Part shown: positions 30,708 through 41,065 of the stretch, in pieces | How the letters are laid out: every line of letters starts with the position of its first letter | Position numbering within the stretch: position 1 is the first letter of the stretch | Assembly (NCBI GenBank): GCA_026210745.1 | Contig: CP110632.1 | Span: 1,797,001-1,861,000, forward strand | Reading direction: 5' to 3' | DNA: 64,000 nt | Source of the DNA: Exobasidium rhododendri | Lineage: Eukaryota; Basidiomycota; Exobasidiomycetes; Exobasidiales; Exobasidiaceae | The notes under the pieces: model-generated | What the model was told of the DNA's origin: nothing | The model's input: only the letters and a program-made list of their open reading frames with translations | Database searches by the model: none | Made by a program: the position numbers and the translations under genes

Positions 30708-31815
30708 TTACTCATCACTACTGTCCATGACATTTCGGACAGCACTGGTATTCAACCATCTAATCAGCCTCGGTTCTACAAAGATGGCGCGACTTTCGAC
30801 CAACGTTTCGCCAGTCAACGTCCTCATGACTCCCTCTACAGTCACTTTTCTGCCTACAGCCTCGATCAGAGTCGTCTCTACAACCACGACTTGATCCGCC
30901 TTCACTGGTTTCCTGTAATCAATCTCCAATCTTGCCGTCACACCAACTTGATTCGGTAGGTTAAAGAAGGACGTCCTTGCCAGGGTCTCGTCCAAGACTG
31001 TCGCCAGTAGACCACCATGAACAATCCCATCATGACCACATAGACTCCTTCCTATATGAACGAAGGCAAATGCATCGCCTTGATGTCCTCCCAGCTTTTG
31101 AGCTCCATGCTTTGTCTTGGATAGGACAAGAGGTGGTGCTGCCAACATGCCGGGTTTTCTCAGTGATCCGGCCGTTAGCGAATTGTGCGCCATATGTTCA
31201 GGGAACTTGGCATATGGCCTGGATACCACGTAATGGACCTTCGCTTTTACTGCTGCAGATGAATCACCAGAAGTAGCACTACTACTTCCTGAGGGGGAGG
31301 AGGATGATGATGATGCTGCTGATGATGATGCTGATGATGATGCTGATGATGATGTAGCGTCGACTGGTGATGATTCTTCCCGAAGCGCTTTGACCTGCGG
31401 AAGATTGAGTAAAAGTGAATCCACTCGGGCCATCTCAGCTGCTCCTTCAGCTGAATGCAGCAAGGCTGGTGGTGGAGCGGGTGTTGCAAAGGCTAAGGCA
31501 ATGAAGGAAGGTGGATAAAGAGAGCCTAAAAAGTAGGCTCCTGCGCCGAAAGCACCGACGCAAACAGCGGTCAAGAGACCGTTGGGCCCCTGCTTTGGTG
31601 GTGAAGTGGAGATGCCTCTGCCAGAATTTCGTTGGTGTACTATTTTGGCACCAAATTGAACAGGAACGTTGTAGTCAGCACTTAGCATGTGAATGGTCCG
31701 CCCCAGTCGTCTCTTAGATTTACTTACACGATGTACGTTGCGAGACTAATGGTGTCGACAGTCTCTTCAGGCCTTGCCGCCCTATGCTCGCTGCTTCTGC
31801 TCCAACGACGACCAT
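30708..31815 (-). CDS. HotDog-fold (PaaI/THEM4-like) thioesterase, mitochondrial
   Basis: Two exons (31815-31728, 31639-30708) give 339 residues. Exon 1 ('MVVVGAEAASIGRQGLKRLS') continues as a basic, acid-poor presequence consistent with mitochondrial import. A membrane-like segment follows ('LLTAVCVGAFGAGAYFLG'). A Ser/Ala repeat tract of about 35 residues is encoded by a GAT/GCT-type trinucleotide repeat. The catalytic HotDog part has 'GIVHGGLLATVLDETLART', the conserved HGG..DE signature of PaaI/THEM thioesterases, then 'LEIDYRKPVKADQVVVV'. Expected activity is acyl-CoA hydrolysis. The ATG at 31688 used by simple ORF calling lies inside the intron, whose CTGAC branch site overlaps it. Confidence 0.82.
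31301..31354 (+). repeat. Coding trinucleotide repeat (GAT/GCT)
   Basis: Imperfect trinucleotide array, read on the minus strand as Ser/Ala codons inside the HotDog thioesterase gene. Likely length-variable. Confidence 0.85.
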
Positions 31816-32182
31816 TGCAAGCGGTTGCTGCTGCTCAAGAAGTAAGAGAGCGGAATTTTGCAAGCAGAGGATCGAAGGGTCAATGCCGGAATATCGAATA
31901 TAATAAGACCTCCGCCTTACGCTGTGCTGCCCTCATCGATAAAGACAAAAGTTTAATGGGTCGGGTCTTCGGGAAACTCCCGAAGCGACAAGAAGCAAAC
32001 AAAAGTCGACCCAAGGCTGAGACATAACAAAAGAGAGGGAGAAATAAGAGGGGAAATCGCGTGGCTGTCCCACTAAGGTCTTTAACACAATAAGTAGTGG
32101 CTCTAGTGGGGAGCATTCAGAAGGATCTTCAGACCTCAGTGCCATTGTCCATTCGAAGAGCATCACCGCTAATCGACGACCA
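31816..32182. promoter_or_regulatory. Divergent promoter of HotDog thioesterase and TRAPPC2L
   Basis: 367 bp between two start codons; no gene or repeat recognised. Confidence 0.45.
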
Positions 32183-32854
32183 ATGACGGCACCACGAATC
32201 GAAGCTATCGCTCTCGTTGGTAACAAGAATCAGCGACTCTTTCTTTCCTCCCGAGCACAGTATCAAGCAGGGACGGAAGTGCAACTAGGTGGAGACGAGA
32301 CGCTGCGACTCGAGTATGCAGCGCACTGCTCCCTAGACATCATCGACGAGAGAAGTAAGTGGTCTGATCCGGATTCGTAGTGAAACGAGACTTGGGTTCA
32401 GCTTCACAGTAGCTAACTATAACATTCATCATTCCAGTGCAGCCACGAGGGTCTTCTGAGTCGACACCTCCCTCTTATTTAGGTCTGGTGCTTACTTTGG
32501 AGGACTTGGCTATATATGCCTTAGTGACGAGTACAAAGCTCAAGATCCTCCTTCTGCTAAGACCCGGCGAAGGGAAAGTCAAGGATCTTGACTGTATTAC
32601 GGTAAGTGCTGATTTTATCTACGCCAGCTCCAATCACTTCAAAAAAGTGGGTAGCTGACTCATGTACGAGCACTTCCCAGATACTCCGAGCAGTGCATAC
32701 TTGCTATCTCTCCTACGTCAGTAACCCATTTCAGTCATTGACTAGCAGTTCGAGACCTGCTTCCGCGATCATTGCGCTCGGACAAGTGTCGCCACATACC
32801 GAGATCAAAAGTCAGCTTTTTGAGAGGAGAGTAAGGGCAATAGGAGGGTGGTAG
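32183..32854 (+). CDS. TCA17: TRAPP complex subunit, TRAPPC2L/Tca17 family
   Basis: Three exons (32183-32354, 32438-32601, 32681-32854) give 169 residues. The protein has the sedlin/longin fold layout of TRAPPC2L: 'IEAIALVGNKNQRLFL' at the start, 'LRLEYAAHCSLDIIDER' in the middle (compare the family's FHYxVHTSLDVVDE), 'YLGLVLTLEDLAIYALVTS' and a last exon with 'TCYLSYVSNPFQ' (family: 'YTDVMCNPFY'). TRAPPC2L/Tca17 helps assemble TRAPPII/III, the tether and Rab exchange factor in Golgi traffic. Two poorly conserved loops (after DER and after PGEGK) make it longer than the 140-residue human protein. Confidence 0.85.
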
Positions 32855-33051
32855 GGGCAGGGCTTTTTGTGTATCACTATTTTTCTACATTTGTATTTCT
32901 AAGTGCGGCCAATGGCCCGTTTCTTTCAAGAGCATCATTATACGCATGCCAGCGTCATATTGAGTATCACGCCAGTACCTTCGACGCAGCCAAGACAACA
33001 TTGATCATTCAAATTTCATTAGTATAAGCAATACAGGAATGACACATCAAT

Positions 33052-34134
33052 CTACTTTCGTTGACCGTACGCCTTGGTAGCGTATTCACCGTTCTCGACG
33101 ATCAAGTTAGCAGGGTTCTGAGGCTTGTTATTGAGCCAGTTGTTGAGGATCTCAATGGTACCGTCGGCGTATCGCTTTTGTGCGTCAAGAGTGGTACCGG
33201 AGTAGTGGGGAACCATACCGGATCGCATTGGGTTCAATGATCGCCATGGGTGGTCAGGGGGACTTGGTTGAACATTCCACACGTCTCCTCCGTAGCCCAA
33301 AATGTTACCCGAGTTGACGGCCTTCTTGACAGCCTCGGCGTTGCAAATAGCTCCTCGTGCAGTGTTGACCAACCAAGAGTGCTTCTTCATCTTGGTGATG
33401 TTTCGCTCGTTGATCAAGTCAATAGTTCCTTCGTGCAGAGGGCAGTTGACGGTGACGACATCACATTGAGAAAGGAAATCGTCCAACTCGACAACTCTTC
33501 GAGCCTTAACGGCAGACTCTGCCTCAGCGGGCAAATCTTGGTAGTCGTAGTAGAGCAATTCCTTGCAGTTGAAGGGTAGAAGACGTTGTAGGACTCTGTA
33601 TCCGATTCGACCGGCTCCAATAGTTCCGACGACCTTTCCTTCCAAGTCGTAAGCATCTCGGGCAATGGCAGCGACCTGCCATCCGTGTTCAGTGTTGTTG
33701 ATGATTTGGTCGTGTCCAGTGTTGTAGTTTCGGACCAAGAGCAAGATGGTCATCATGACGTGTTCGGCGACGGAGACTACGTTGCTTCCAGAGACCTCGG
33801 CAACAGTAATCTTCTTTTCGTTTGCAGCATTCAAGTCGACGTGGTCTGATCCAACACCGGCAGTGATGCACAGCTTGAGCTTCTTGGCCTTGCCAATGAC
33901 TTCCTTGGTGAGGTAACCAGGGTGGAAAGGTGTGGTGATGACGACATCAGCGTCAACAATCTCCTTCTGCATGACACTGTCGGGACCTTCCTTGTCGTCA
34001 GTGACAACGAACTCATGACCACCATCCTTGAGAAGCTTTTCTAGTCCAAGCTTGTTCTCTGTAGTTCCGAGCAATCGTGGCTCTTCTGTAGCATGCTTTC
34101 CACCGGAGTAGAGAACGCAAAGAACTTTCACCAT
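33052..34134 (-). CDS. FDH1: NAD-dependent formate dehydrogenase
   Basis: One exon of 360 residues oxidising formate to CO2 with NAD. Family blocks: '[12 protein letters not shown]', substrate loop '[10 protein letters not shown]', '[12 protein letters not shown]', '[18 protein letters not shown]', the NAD fold '[14 protein letters not shown]', 'YYDYQDLP', 'NTARGAICN' with the substrate-binding Arg, and '[13 protein letters not shown]' with the catalytic His. The length equals other fungal FDHs, and no presequence or SKL is present, so it should be cytosolic. Codon use is strongly skewed to C-ending codons and the leader is pyrimidine-rich on the coding strand, pointing to strong expression, perhaps induced by C1 compounds. 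The in-frame GTG upstream (34314) is not a credible start. Confidence 0.97.
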   Translation of the reverse strand: MVKVLCVLYSGGKHATEEPRLLGTTENKLGLEKLLKDGGHEFVVTDDKEGPDSVMQKEIVDADVVITTPFHPGYLTKEVIGKAKKLKLCITAGVGSDHVDLNAANEKKITVAEVSGSNVVSVAEHVMMTILLLVRNYNTGHDQIINNTEHGWQVAAIARDAYDLEGKVVGTIGAGRIGYRVLQRLLPFNCKELLYYDYQDLPAEAESAVKARRVVELDDFLSQCDVVTVNCPLHEGTIDLINERNITKMKKHSWLVNTARGAICNAEAVKKAVNSGNILGYGGDVWNVQPSPPDHPWRSLNPMRSGMVPHYSGTTLDAQKRYADGTIEILNNWLNNKPQNPANLIVENGEYATKAYGQRK

Positions 34135-35078
34135 GATGAGGATATGAGAAAAAAGGTAAGAATGTGCAGTGGGGTAAAAGTGTGTGGAAGAAGGTGGGAC
34201 GGTGGGGGAGAAGGAAAAGATGTACGAAGCAGATTGTTGCTCTATAAGTAGTAAAGAGCACTCCGACTTAAAGCAAGAAGCGGCTTGTTCGGGAGAGGCG
34301 GGTGACACACACACCCTTACTTATTAACTTTGTGTCTTTTTCTATTCTACAGCGGGGTATGGGCGAAGAGAGAGAGGCTCACTACCACTGCTACTAATCA
34401 TCCCGAGGATGTGGAGGAAGGAAGCGAGAGGAAGAAGGTGGAGTACAGAAAGAGGAAGGGCTTCAATGCTAGACATTCTATTCCATTTTGAGTGTTTGCT
34501 TGCCGTAAAGTAGGGAAGAAGGAAGACAAGTAAGGAAAATGTGGGTAACCTCGGTCTGCCTTTTCGTTTAAAGTGGGCGCTTGCCTATCGTCTAACTCAA
34601 TGAGGGTAAGAAGAAGCGTGTGTAAAAATAAGTATGCAGGAAGGATGAAATAAAGGAAAGTCAAGTCGGAGTGGAGGCGGAGACAGAGGCTACGCTTTCT
34701 TGACACTGACGGACTGCCTTGCTGCACTGATCAGACATGCCGCTAAATTTAAAGAAGAAAGTTGGTGTGGAGGGCCGAAGCCTCTTTCGCCAAAGCCGCG
34801 AGTGTCTGATGTTACGTGTAGTGCAGCCTTTCCCCGCTGTACCCTTTCTTTTTTCTAATGGCGTATAGTGTAGGCTGCGAAGAGAATACACCCCTACCTT
34901 CAAGATGAGCGATGTCCGTGGTGTTGCTATAATCCCGACATGACCAATTAGCACTCGGAGACATAAGTTGGCACTAATTACAAATAAGCATACATCTGTG
35001 ACAGGGAACGAGGGATACAAATACAAACACAGCGCAAAAGAGTAGGGATGTAAATGTAACAGCCGAGCGGTTCAGAGT
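34135..35078. promoter_or_regulatory. FDH1 upstream region and ESA1 3' flank
   Basis: About 940 bp. Immediately before the FDH1 ATG the minus strand is C/T-rich for about 100 bp. A TATA-like 'CTTATAGAG' (minus sense, near 34240-34250) lies about 110 bp upstream. Minus-strand ORFs at 34398-34727 and 34661-35026 have no family features. Confidence 0.45.
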
Positions 35079-36857
35079 CTAGTATAAGAGACTTCGCAGC
35101 TGCTCTCTGGAGAATTTCGGTGGCTGCCAATTCAAGCGATCTGGCGCTATCCTTCTCCTCTTCTTCTTCATCTGCTTTTCATGGTTGGCGAGAACTTGAT
35201 CGTTCAGGACGAGGTAGTGCTTGCCTTGATACTGTTTCAGCATGTTGAGCGCAGTACATGTATGAAGCACATCGGCATGCAAGATAGCAGTCCGTTGAGC
35301 GATGTCTTCGATGGAGATCTCCTCATCTGTTCTCAGTAGTAGTTCAACGATCGTTTCCGCCCAATATGCCCTATATCCTAGCAAACCCAAATCTGACAGC
35401 GGCTTCTCGGGACTACCTAATTTGTGTTCTCGCTTTGTCAATTCGTAGCTGAATTCAATCAAGAGTCGACCAAATCCAGTCCTCTGATGTTGAGGGAGCG
35501 TCAAGATACAAGCGACATTGTAATTCTCCGCTGATTCCTTTTCCTTGGAAAAATACCCAATGATATGCACACCAGCATCATCTCGTTGCGCCATGACGTA
35601 GTAAAGAAAGGGGTCCACATCGTAGTACAACGTCTTGTGATCCAGGAAGCACTTTGAAAGTAGGCACAGATTCCTGCACCAGACCTTTTGACGACGTCCA
35701 TCAATTTCAAAGAAGCTGATATCCTCGTGTCGGTAGATTTCATTGCCGGGTGGGTGAATGAGAGAACACTTTGATCGATGTCTTCCAAGAACAAATGCCG
35801 ACGGAAAGTACGAAAGGCACATTTCACAGATGTAAAGACAATCCAAATGAGCAAACTCGATTGGATACGGACTGAAGTACCAGGTCTCCACTTCATGTTT
35901 TCCCATCTGAATCTTGTCGAGATTTTTGACCCTCGCCACTTCGTGGACCGATTGAGTCATTGAGCCTGACGTACGAAGCTTCTCAATTTCTTGCTCCTTG
36001 CTGAATACTTCTGGTCTCCGGTTAGGATGTAAAGAAGCAGTCAAGCCTCCATTGTTGAGGGTAGCAACATCATCCACCATATCCGGGTCTCCTCCATCGC
36101 TGCCCACCATTTCCATAGCTACCACAGCACCGTCTTCACCGACAGCACCGTCCCCGGAAGGCCCTTCACCTAGCTCACCGTTAGCATCTTGCATCGTAGT
36201 GTCTTCTTCATCGCCTCCATCCTTCTTGCGCATCGGTGTGTCAACTTTCTGTCCCAGCCCGTCGCTGATGCTTGCCTGCGCTTGAAGAGCTGCCCTCTTC
36301 AGCAGATTTGTTGCTGCCTTCTTCTCACCACCGCTAGGTGTAACCGGAGTGCCAGGAGTGGCAGTGCCACTGTCTGTTCGATTACTCTTCTTGCGGTTGT
36401 TGGCAGTCGAACCGGACGCACCATGACCATGTCCTCCTCCTCCTCCTGTTGCCTTGGGCCACTCCATCTCCCGACTGATGATTAACCTCGATCCTATTAC
36501 CCATTCATCTAGTCTTTTATTGAATTCCGAATAATGCACATAATACTCCAACCTTTCTTCTGGTGCTGGTACGGCAACATTGGCTTCCTTGGCAGCTTGC
36601 TTTTCGCCTCGAGGGATTCTCGGTTTCGGCTTCTCTCGAATAGACAGAATTTCTGCCTTTCTCTCTTCCACTTCACCAGTAGCAATATCTGGCTTCTGCA
36701 CAAAAAGCTTGCTTCCTACGGTCACGTCTTCCAGGCTGTAGGTGCCTCCTGCGCTAAAGGCGGGTCCCATATCTGTGTCGACACCGGGTGTGCTAGGCGT
36801 TGCTGGCCTTGCGCCATTAGAAGGGGTACTGTGCCCCTTCTGTGGCCTTGGCACCAT
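35079..36857 (-). CDS. ESA1: MYST-family histone acetyltransferase Esa1 (NuA4 catalytic subunit)
   Basis: A single exon of 592 residues. Esa1 acetylates H4 and H2A within NuA4. The N-terminal chromo-barrel includes 'EYYVHYSEFNKRLDEWV' and 'RLIISREMEWPK'. A long linker with KKS/Gly stretches and an acidic part follows. The MYST domain starts with 'KIQMGKHEVETWYFSPYP', has the C2HC zinc finger in 'CLYICEMCLSYF...HRSKC', the Cys region 'VACILTLPQHQRTGFG' around residue 450 (acetyl-CoA loop and the cysteine of MYST enzymes), and 'LGLLGYRAYWAETIVELL'. The C-terminus ends with 'LNWQPPKFSREQLRSLLY', close to that of yeast Esa1. Divergent from SF3B1 with 297 bp between start codons. Confidence 0.96.
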   Translation of the reverse strand: MVPRPQKGHSTPSNGARPATPSTPGVDTDMGPAFSAGGTYSLEDVTVGSKLFVQKPDIATGEVEERKAEILSIREKPKPRIPRGEKQAAKEANVAVPAPEERLEYYVHYSEFNKRLDEWVIGSRLIISREMEWPKATGGGGGHGHGASGSTANNRKKSNRTDSGTATPGTPVTPSGGEKKAATNLLKRAALQAQASISDGLGQKVDTPMRKKDGGDEEDTTMQDANGELGEGPSGDGAVGEDGAVVAMEMVGSDGGDPDMVDDVATLNNGGLTASLHPNRRPEVFSKEQEIEKLRTSGSMTQSVHEVARVKNLDKIQMGKHEVETWYFSPYPIEFAHLDCLYICEMCLSYFPSAFVLGRHRSKCSLIHPPGNEIYRHEDISFFEIDGRRQKVWCRNLCLLSKCFLDHKTLYYDVDPFLYYVMAQRDDAGVHIIGYFSKEKESAENYNVACILTLPQHQRTGFGRLLIEFSYELTKREHKLGSPEKPLSDLGLLGYRAYWAETIVELLLRTDEEISIEDIAQRTAILHADVLHTCTALNMLKQYQGKHYLVLNDQVLANHEKQMKKKRRRIAPDRLNWQPPKFSREQLRSLLY

Positions 36858-37154
36858 GCTTGCAGGTGTCGATCCAATAGCGGATCTTGTGGCACGGTAT
36901 TCACAGATGGAGGTTGAAGCTCAACCTTTTAATTCTAGGGAGACGATGAACTTGACGCGAGAGGTGATTATTCTCCGCCCAAAGTGTAAACTGGGACTAG
37001 GGTGGGCGCTCTTTTCTTGGTAGTAGGGTTAATTATTACCCACGTGTTTGGTCAGTCGCAACGCTGAAAGTCCAACCCGGTCAGTGCAAATGAGCATCTC
37101 GACTAGGTAAGTAATCTTGGCTTCTCTCGCATCACCCTTTGGACTCAGCTTGCT
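36858..37154. promoter_or_regulatory. Shared divergent promoter of ESA1 and SF3B1
   Basis: 297 bp between the two ATGs. It holds the only sequence available for both core promoters. No TATA box is obvious, as expected for housekeeping genes. Confidence 0.55.
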
Positions 37155-40100
37155 ATGACGACCGAAGAAGACGAGATCAAGCAGCTTCAAGCTGCCAGGA
37201 GATCGGCAGACAAGGCCGTCACAGCTGCTACGACACACGACAAGATAGCGCTCGGTGGAAGGTCGGGTGGCTACGATGAAGATGTTTATGGATCTGGTCG
37301 AAGGAAGTCAAATTATGTCACGGAGCTGCCTGCAATGGATCTCGACCAGAGCGATGAATCAGATGATGACGATGATTCCGGCGGCAGGAAGAAAAAGAAT
37401 CCGCTGGATGCGTTCTCAGCGCCTAAACATCTGATAAATGAATTCATCGATGAGAATGAAGACCCGTTGGAGGATCGATCAAAAGCAAACCAAATCGCAA
37501 GCAGACAGAGCGATTATCATCTTCGTCGTTTCAATCGAGATGTTGGACCGGAAAAGGGTGCCGATGCTTTCTCTGGAGAAGACGACGGCAAGGGTGGATA
37601 CAAGGAGGCCATGAGGAGGGCAGAGATTGAGCGAGAAGAGGAAAGAGTGCAAAAGCTGATAGAAACAAAAACAAGGGAAGCGCAAGAAAGGCAGGAAGCA
37701 GGAGAAGTAGACGATACAGTCAAGAGCGCTCGTGTTGATGCTGTTGCGCCGGATGCAACCCCTAGAATGGACAGGAAACGGCGATGGGACGTAGGTGGGA
37801 CAGCTGAAGCTGCTTCTTCTTCAACTTCGACGACAATTGTGAAACAGGAAGGAGCAAGTATCGACGCAACCCCTCGAAAGCGACGATCGAGATGGGATGA
37901 GACGCCAGCAGGCGAAGGAGGAGTAGCGGTTGTTTCAGACGAGAAGGTGAAACGATCAAGGTGGGATCAGACCCCCGTGGCGGGAGATGTAGCTTCTAAC
38001 GGGATCAAGTCAGAATTTTCCTCAGTCCAGAAGCTAGGGTTTGGTGAGGCACAAATACCATATGACCCCCGAAACAGGTATATCAGCGACGAAGAACTTG
38101 ATCAGATCCTGCCCACGGAGGGCTACAAGATTGTAGACCCACCAGCAGACTATGCTCCGATTCGCACACCGGCGCACAAGCTCATGGCAACACCTGTGGC
38201 GATGGGAGGTGGCGGATTCATGATGCAAGACGAGGGCGCTGCAAGGGCGGCTATGGGTGATATGATCCCTGACCTACCCACCGACATTCCAGGCGTTGGA
38301 CAGCTGGCGTTCTTCAAAGCGGAAGATCAAACTTTCTTCAAAAAGATCTTGTCCGAAGATAGCGAATTAGATCTTTCGCTCGACGAACTCAAAGAGCGAA
38401 AGATTATGCGACTTCTACTGAAGATCAAGAATGGCACGCCACCCATGCGAAAGACTGCCTTGCGACAGATCACTGACAAGGCTCGAGACTTTGGAGCAGG
38501 GCCTCTCTTTGATAAGATCTTGCCCCTTTTGATGGAGCGAACATTAGAAGATCAGGAGCGACACTTGTTGGTCAAGGTCATTGATAGGATCTTGTACAAG
38601 TTGGACGATTTGGTTCGCCCTTATGTTCATCGAATCTTGGTCGTAATAGAGCCTTTGCTCATCGATGAAGACTATTATGCTCGGGTGGAAGGACGTGAGA
38701 TCATCAGCAACTTGTCAAAAGCAGCTGGTCTGGCTCACATGATCTCCACCATGAGACCAGATATCGATCATGTGGATGAATACGTCCGTAACACGACGGC
38801 GAGAGCTTTCTCCGTTGTCGCATCTGCTCTTGGAATTCCTGCCTTGCTTCCCTTTTTAAAGGCAGTCTGTCGGTCGAAAAAGAGTTGGCAAGCAAGACAC
38901 ACGGGAATTCGCATTGTGCAGCAGATTGCCATCATGATGGGCTGTGCAGTTCTGCCTCACCTGAAGAACCTGGTCGACTGTGTAGAGAAAGGACTGCAAG
39001 ATGATCAACAAAAGGTAAAGACGATGACTGCTCTGGCTTTGGCAGCGCTCGCAGAAGCGGCTGCTCCCTATGGTATTGAAAGCTTTGAGAATGTACTCAA
39101 GCCGCTCTGGATCGGAACGCGGCAACATCGAGGAAAAGGTCTTGCTGCTTTTCTCAAAGCGATTGGTTTCATCATCCCGCTGATGGATTCTGACAGCACA
39201 CTCTACTTTGTAAAGGAAGTCACACCAACGCTCATTCGAGAGTTCTCAAGTGCTGACGAGGAGATGAAGAAGATTGTCCTGAAGGTCGTTAAACAGTGTG
39301 CAGCGACAGAGGGTGTGACAGGAGCATTCTTGAAGGAGGAGTTGCTCCCGGAGTTCTTCAAAAACTTCTGGATTCGTCGAATGGCACTAGACCGTCGTAA
39401 TTACAAACAGGTGGTGGAGACAACGGTGGCCATCAGTGAAAAGACAGGAGTCAGTGAAATTGTGTCCAAGATTGTCGATCAGCTCAAAGATGAGAATGAA
39501 CCATTCCGAAAGATGGTCATGGAAACGATTCAGAGTGTGATTGGGAAGCTCGGAGCAGCTGACATCGACGAAAGACTGGAAGTGCAGTTGATCGACGGGC
39601 TTATCTACGCCTTCCAAGAGCAGACGGTGGAAGATCAAGTCATGCTGGATGGATTCGGTACGGTGGTGAATGCACTGGGGATGCGAGTCAAACCGTATCT
39701 GACTCAGATTGTGTCTACCATCTTGTGGCGATTGAATAACAAGAATGCAAAAACGAGGCAACAGGCTGCTGACTTGACGACCAAGCTGGCCGTCGTCATC
39801 AAACAATGCGAGGAAGAAGCGCTACTCTCCAAGCTCGGTCTTGTCTTGTTTGAACAGCTAGGTGAAGAATTTCCCGAAGCATTGGCAAGCATCATTTCCG
39901 CCGAAAGTGCCATTGCTAATGTGGTAGGAATGACGCAGATGAATCCCCCAATTAAGGATCTGCTACCTCGAATGACGCCGATCCTTCGTAATAGACACGA
40001 GAAAGTGCAAGAAGCTTGCATCAATCTGATTGGAAGAGTCGCCGATCGTGGAGCAGAGTTCGTCAGTGCTAGGGAATGGATGAGAATCTGCTTCGAATTG

Positions 40101-40826
40101 CTCGATCTCTTGAAAGCACACAAGAAAGCGATCAGAAGAGCGGCAGTGAACTCGTTCGGTTACATTGCTAGAGCGCTGGGCCCTCAAGATGTTCTGCAGG
40201 TCCTTCTCACCAATCTCAGGGTACAGGAACGGCAGAGCCGAGTATGCTCCACAGTCGCCATCGCTATTGTCGCTGAGACGTGTGGTCCTTTCACTTGCAT
40301 CCCCGCCATCCTGAACGAGTATCGTACGGCGGAGTTGAACGTCCGCACCGGCAGTCTCAAAGCTCTCAGTTTTCTGACAGAGTATGTTGGTGAATTGAAC
40401 AAGGACTACATCTACAGCTTGGTCGGCATCCTGGAGGACGCGCTGACTGAGCGAGATGCAGTCCATCGTCAAACGGCAGCTACTTGCGTGAAGCATCTCG
40501 CCTTGGGAACGGCCGGTCTAGGAACAGAGGATGCTCTTCTGCACTTTATGAATCTGCTGCATCCCAATATATTCGAACAAAGCCCTCACGTCATCGGCGC
40601 AGTCATGGATGCCATTGAAGCCATGCGAGTAGCCTTGGGACCAGGGGTCTTGCTACACTACTCGCTGCAAGGTCTCTTCCACCCGGCTAGAAAGGTCAGG
40701 GAGCCCTTCTGTCGTGTCTATAACACCAACTATCTAGGTGCCCAAGATTCACTGGTTCCCTTCTATCCAGACTTTGGTGATATCCAAGCTGAGTATCGTC
40801 GCAATGATTTGCTGGCCTTCCTGTAG
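37155..40826 (+). CDS. HSH155: Splicing factor 3B subunit 1 (SF3b155/Hsh155/Prp10)
   Basis: A single exon of 1,223 residues. This U2 snRNP protein grips the branch-site duplex. The N-terminal 300 residues are charged and include U2AF-ligand motifs: 'RKRRWDVG', 'RRSRWDETP' and 'KRSRWDQTP' (about 205-270). The rest is HEAT repeats, very conserved: '[19 protein letters not shown]', '[19 protein letters not shown]', '[15 protein letters not shown]', '[13 protein letters not shown]', '[20 protein letters not shown]', '[13 protein letters not shown]'. The cancer-hotspot Lys equivalent to human K700 is present (K620), while the position equivalent to K666 is Arg (R586). The human protein is longer mainly in the N-terminal part. 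No introns are needed. Confidence 0.97.
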   Translation: MTTEEDEIKQLQAARRSADKAVTAATTHDKIALGGRSGGYDEDVYGSGRRKSNYVTELPAMDLDQSDESDDDDDSGGRKKKNPLDAFSAPKHLINEFIDENEDPLEDRSKANQIASRQSDYHLRRFNRDVGPEKGADAFSGEDDGKGGYKEAMRRAEIEREEERVQKLIETKTREAQERQEAGEVDDTVKSARVDAVAPDATPRMDRKRRWDVGGTAEAASSSTSTTIVKQEGASIDATPRKRRSRWDETPAGEGGVAVVSDEKVKRSRWDQTPVAGDVASNGIKSEFSSVQKLGFGEAQIPYDPRNRYISDEELDQILPTEGYKIVDPPADYAPIRTPAHKLMATPVAMGGGGFMMQDEGAARAAMGDMIPDLPTDIPGVGQLAFFKAEDQTFFKKILSEDSELDLSLDELKERKIMRLLLKIKNGTPPMRKTALRQITDKARDFGAGPLFDKILPLLMERTLEDQERHLLVKVIDRILYKLDDLVRPYVHRILVVIEPLLIDEDYYARVEGREIISNLSKAAGLAHMISTMRPDIDHVDEYVRNTTARAFSVVASALGIPALLPFLKAVCRSKKSWQARHTGIRIVQQIAIMMGCAVLPHLKNLVDCVEKGLQDDQQKVKTMTALALAALAEAAAPYGIESFENVLKPLWIGTRQHRGKGLAAFLKAIGFIIPLMDSDSTLYFVKEVTPTLIREFSSADEEMKKIVLKVVKQCAATEGVTGAFLKEELLPEFFKNFWIRRMALDRRNYKQVVETTVAISEKTGVSEIVSKIVDQLKDENEPFRKMVMETIQSVIGKLGAADIDERLEVQLIDGLIYAFQEQTVEDQVMLDGFGTVVNALGMRVKPYLTQIVSTILWRLNNKNAKTRQQAADLTTKLAVVIKQCEEEALLSKLGLVLFEQLGEEFPEALASIISAESAIANVVGMTQMNPPIKDLLPRMTPILRNRHEKVQEACINLIGRVADRGAEFVSAREWMRICFELLDLLKAHKKAIRRAAVNSFGYIARALGPQDVLQVLLTNLRVQERQSRVCSTVAIAIVAETCGPFTCIPAILNEYRTAELNVRTGSLKALSFLTEYVGELNKDYIYSLVGILEDALTERDAVHRQTAATCVKHLALGTAGLGTEDALLHFMNLLHPNIFEQSPHVIGAVMDAIEAMRVALGPGVLLHYSLQGLFHPARKVREPFCRVYNTNYLGAQDSLVPFYPDFGDIQAEYRRNDLLAFL

Positions 40827-41065
40827 TGTACTTTGGTGATGGTGCAGCATAGGCAATGTACTGCTTTCGCATCTCCTGTTCCTTTCCACTTTTCTGCCCC
40901 TGTGTTGTACTTCTACTTTGCATATAGCAATGCTTCCTTTCTTACTGCTTTTGTCGCGCACAAGCCAGTTTTAGTATGCGGTGATTTTTTATATGGCGCT
41001 CCTGAAGTTGCCTTGCCCCCTTTCACTCGCCCATCTTCCTTCCGTCGCGGACTCCACTGGCGATC
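40827..41065. promoter_or_regulatory. SF3B1 3' flank and AMSH-like gene promoter
   Basis: 239 bp. A TATA-like 'TTTATATGG' at about 40988-40996 lies roughly 70 bp before the AMSH start. No gene seen. Confidence 0.45.

Noticed and set aside
33052-34314. Longer formate dehydrogenase ORF with 60 extra N-terminal residues
   Set aside because: The extension begins at a GTG, not an ATG, and encodes leader-like sequence; the conserved N-terminus starts at 34134.
34661-35026. 121-codon minus-strand ORF ending in a short Cys-containing peptide (MSDQCSKAVRQC...)
   Set aside because: The cysteine spacing does not fit a twin CX9C or CX3C protein and I could not build supporting exons.
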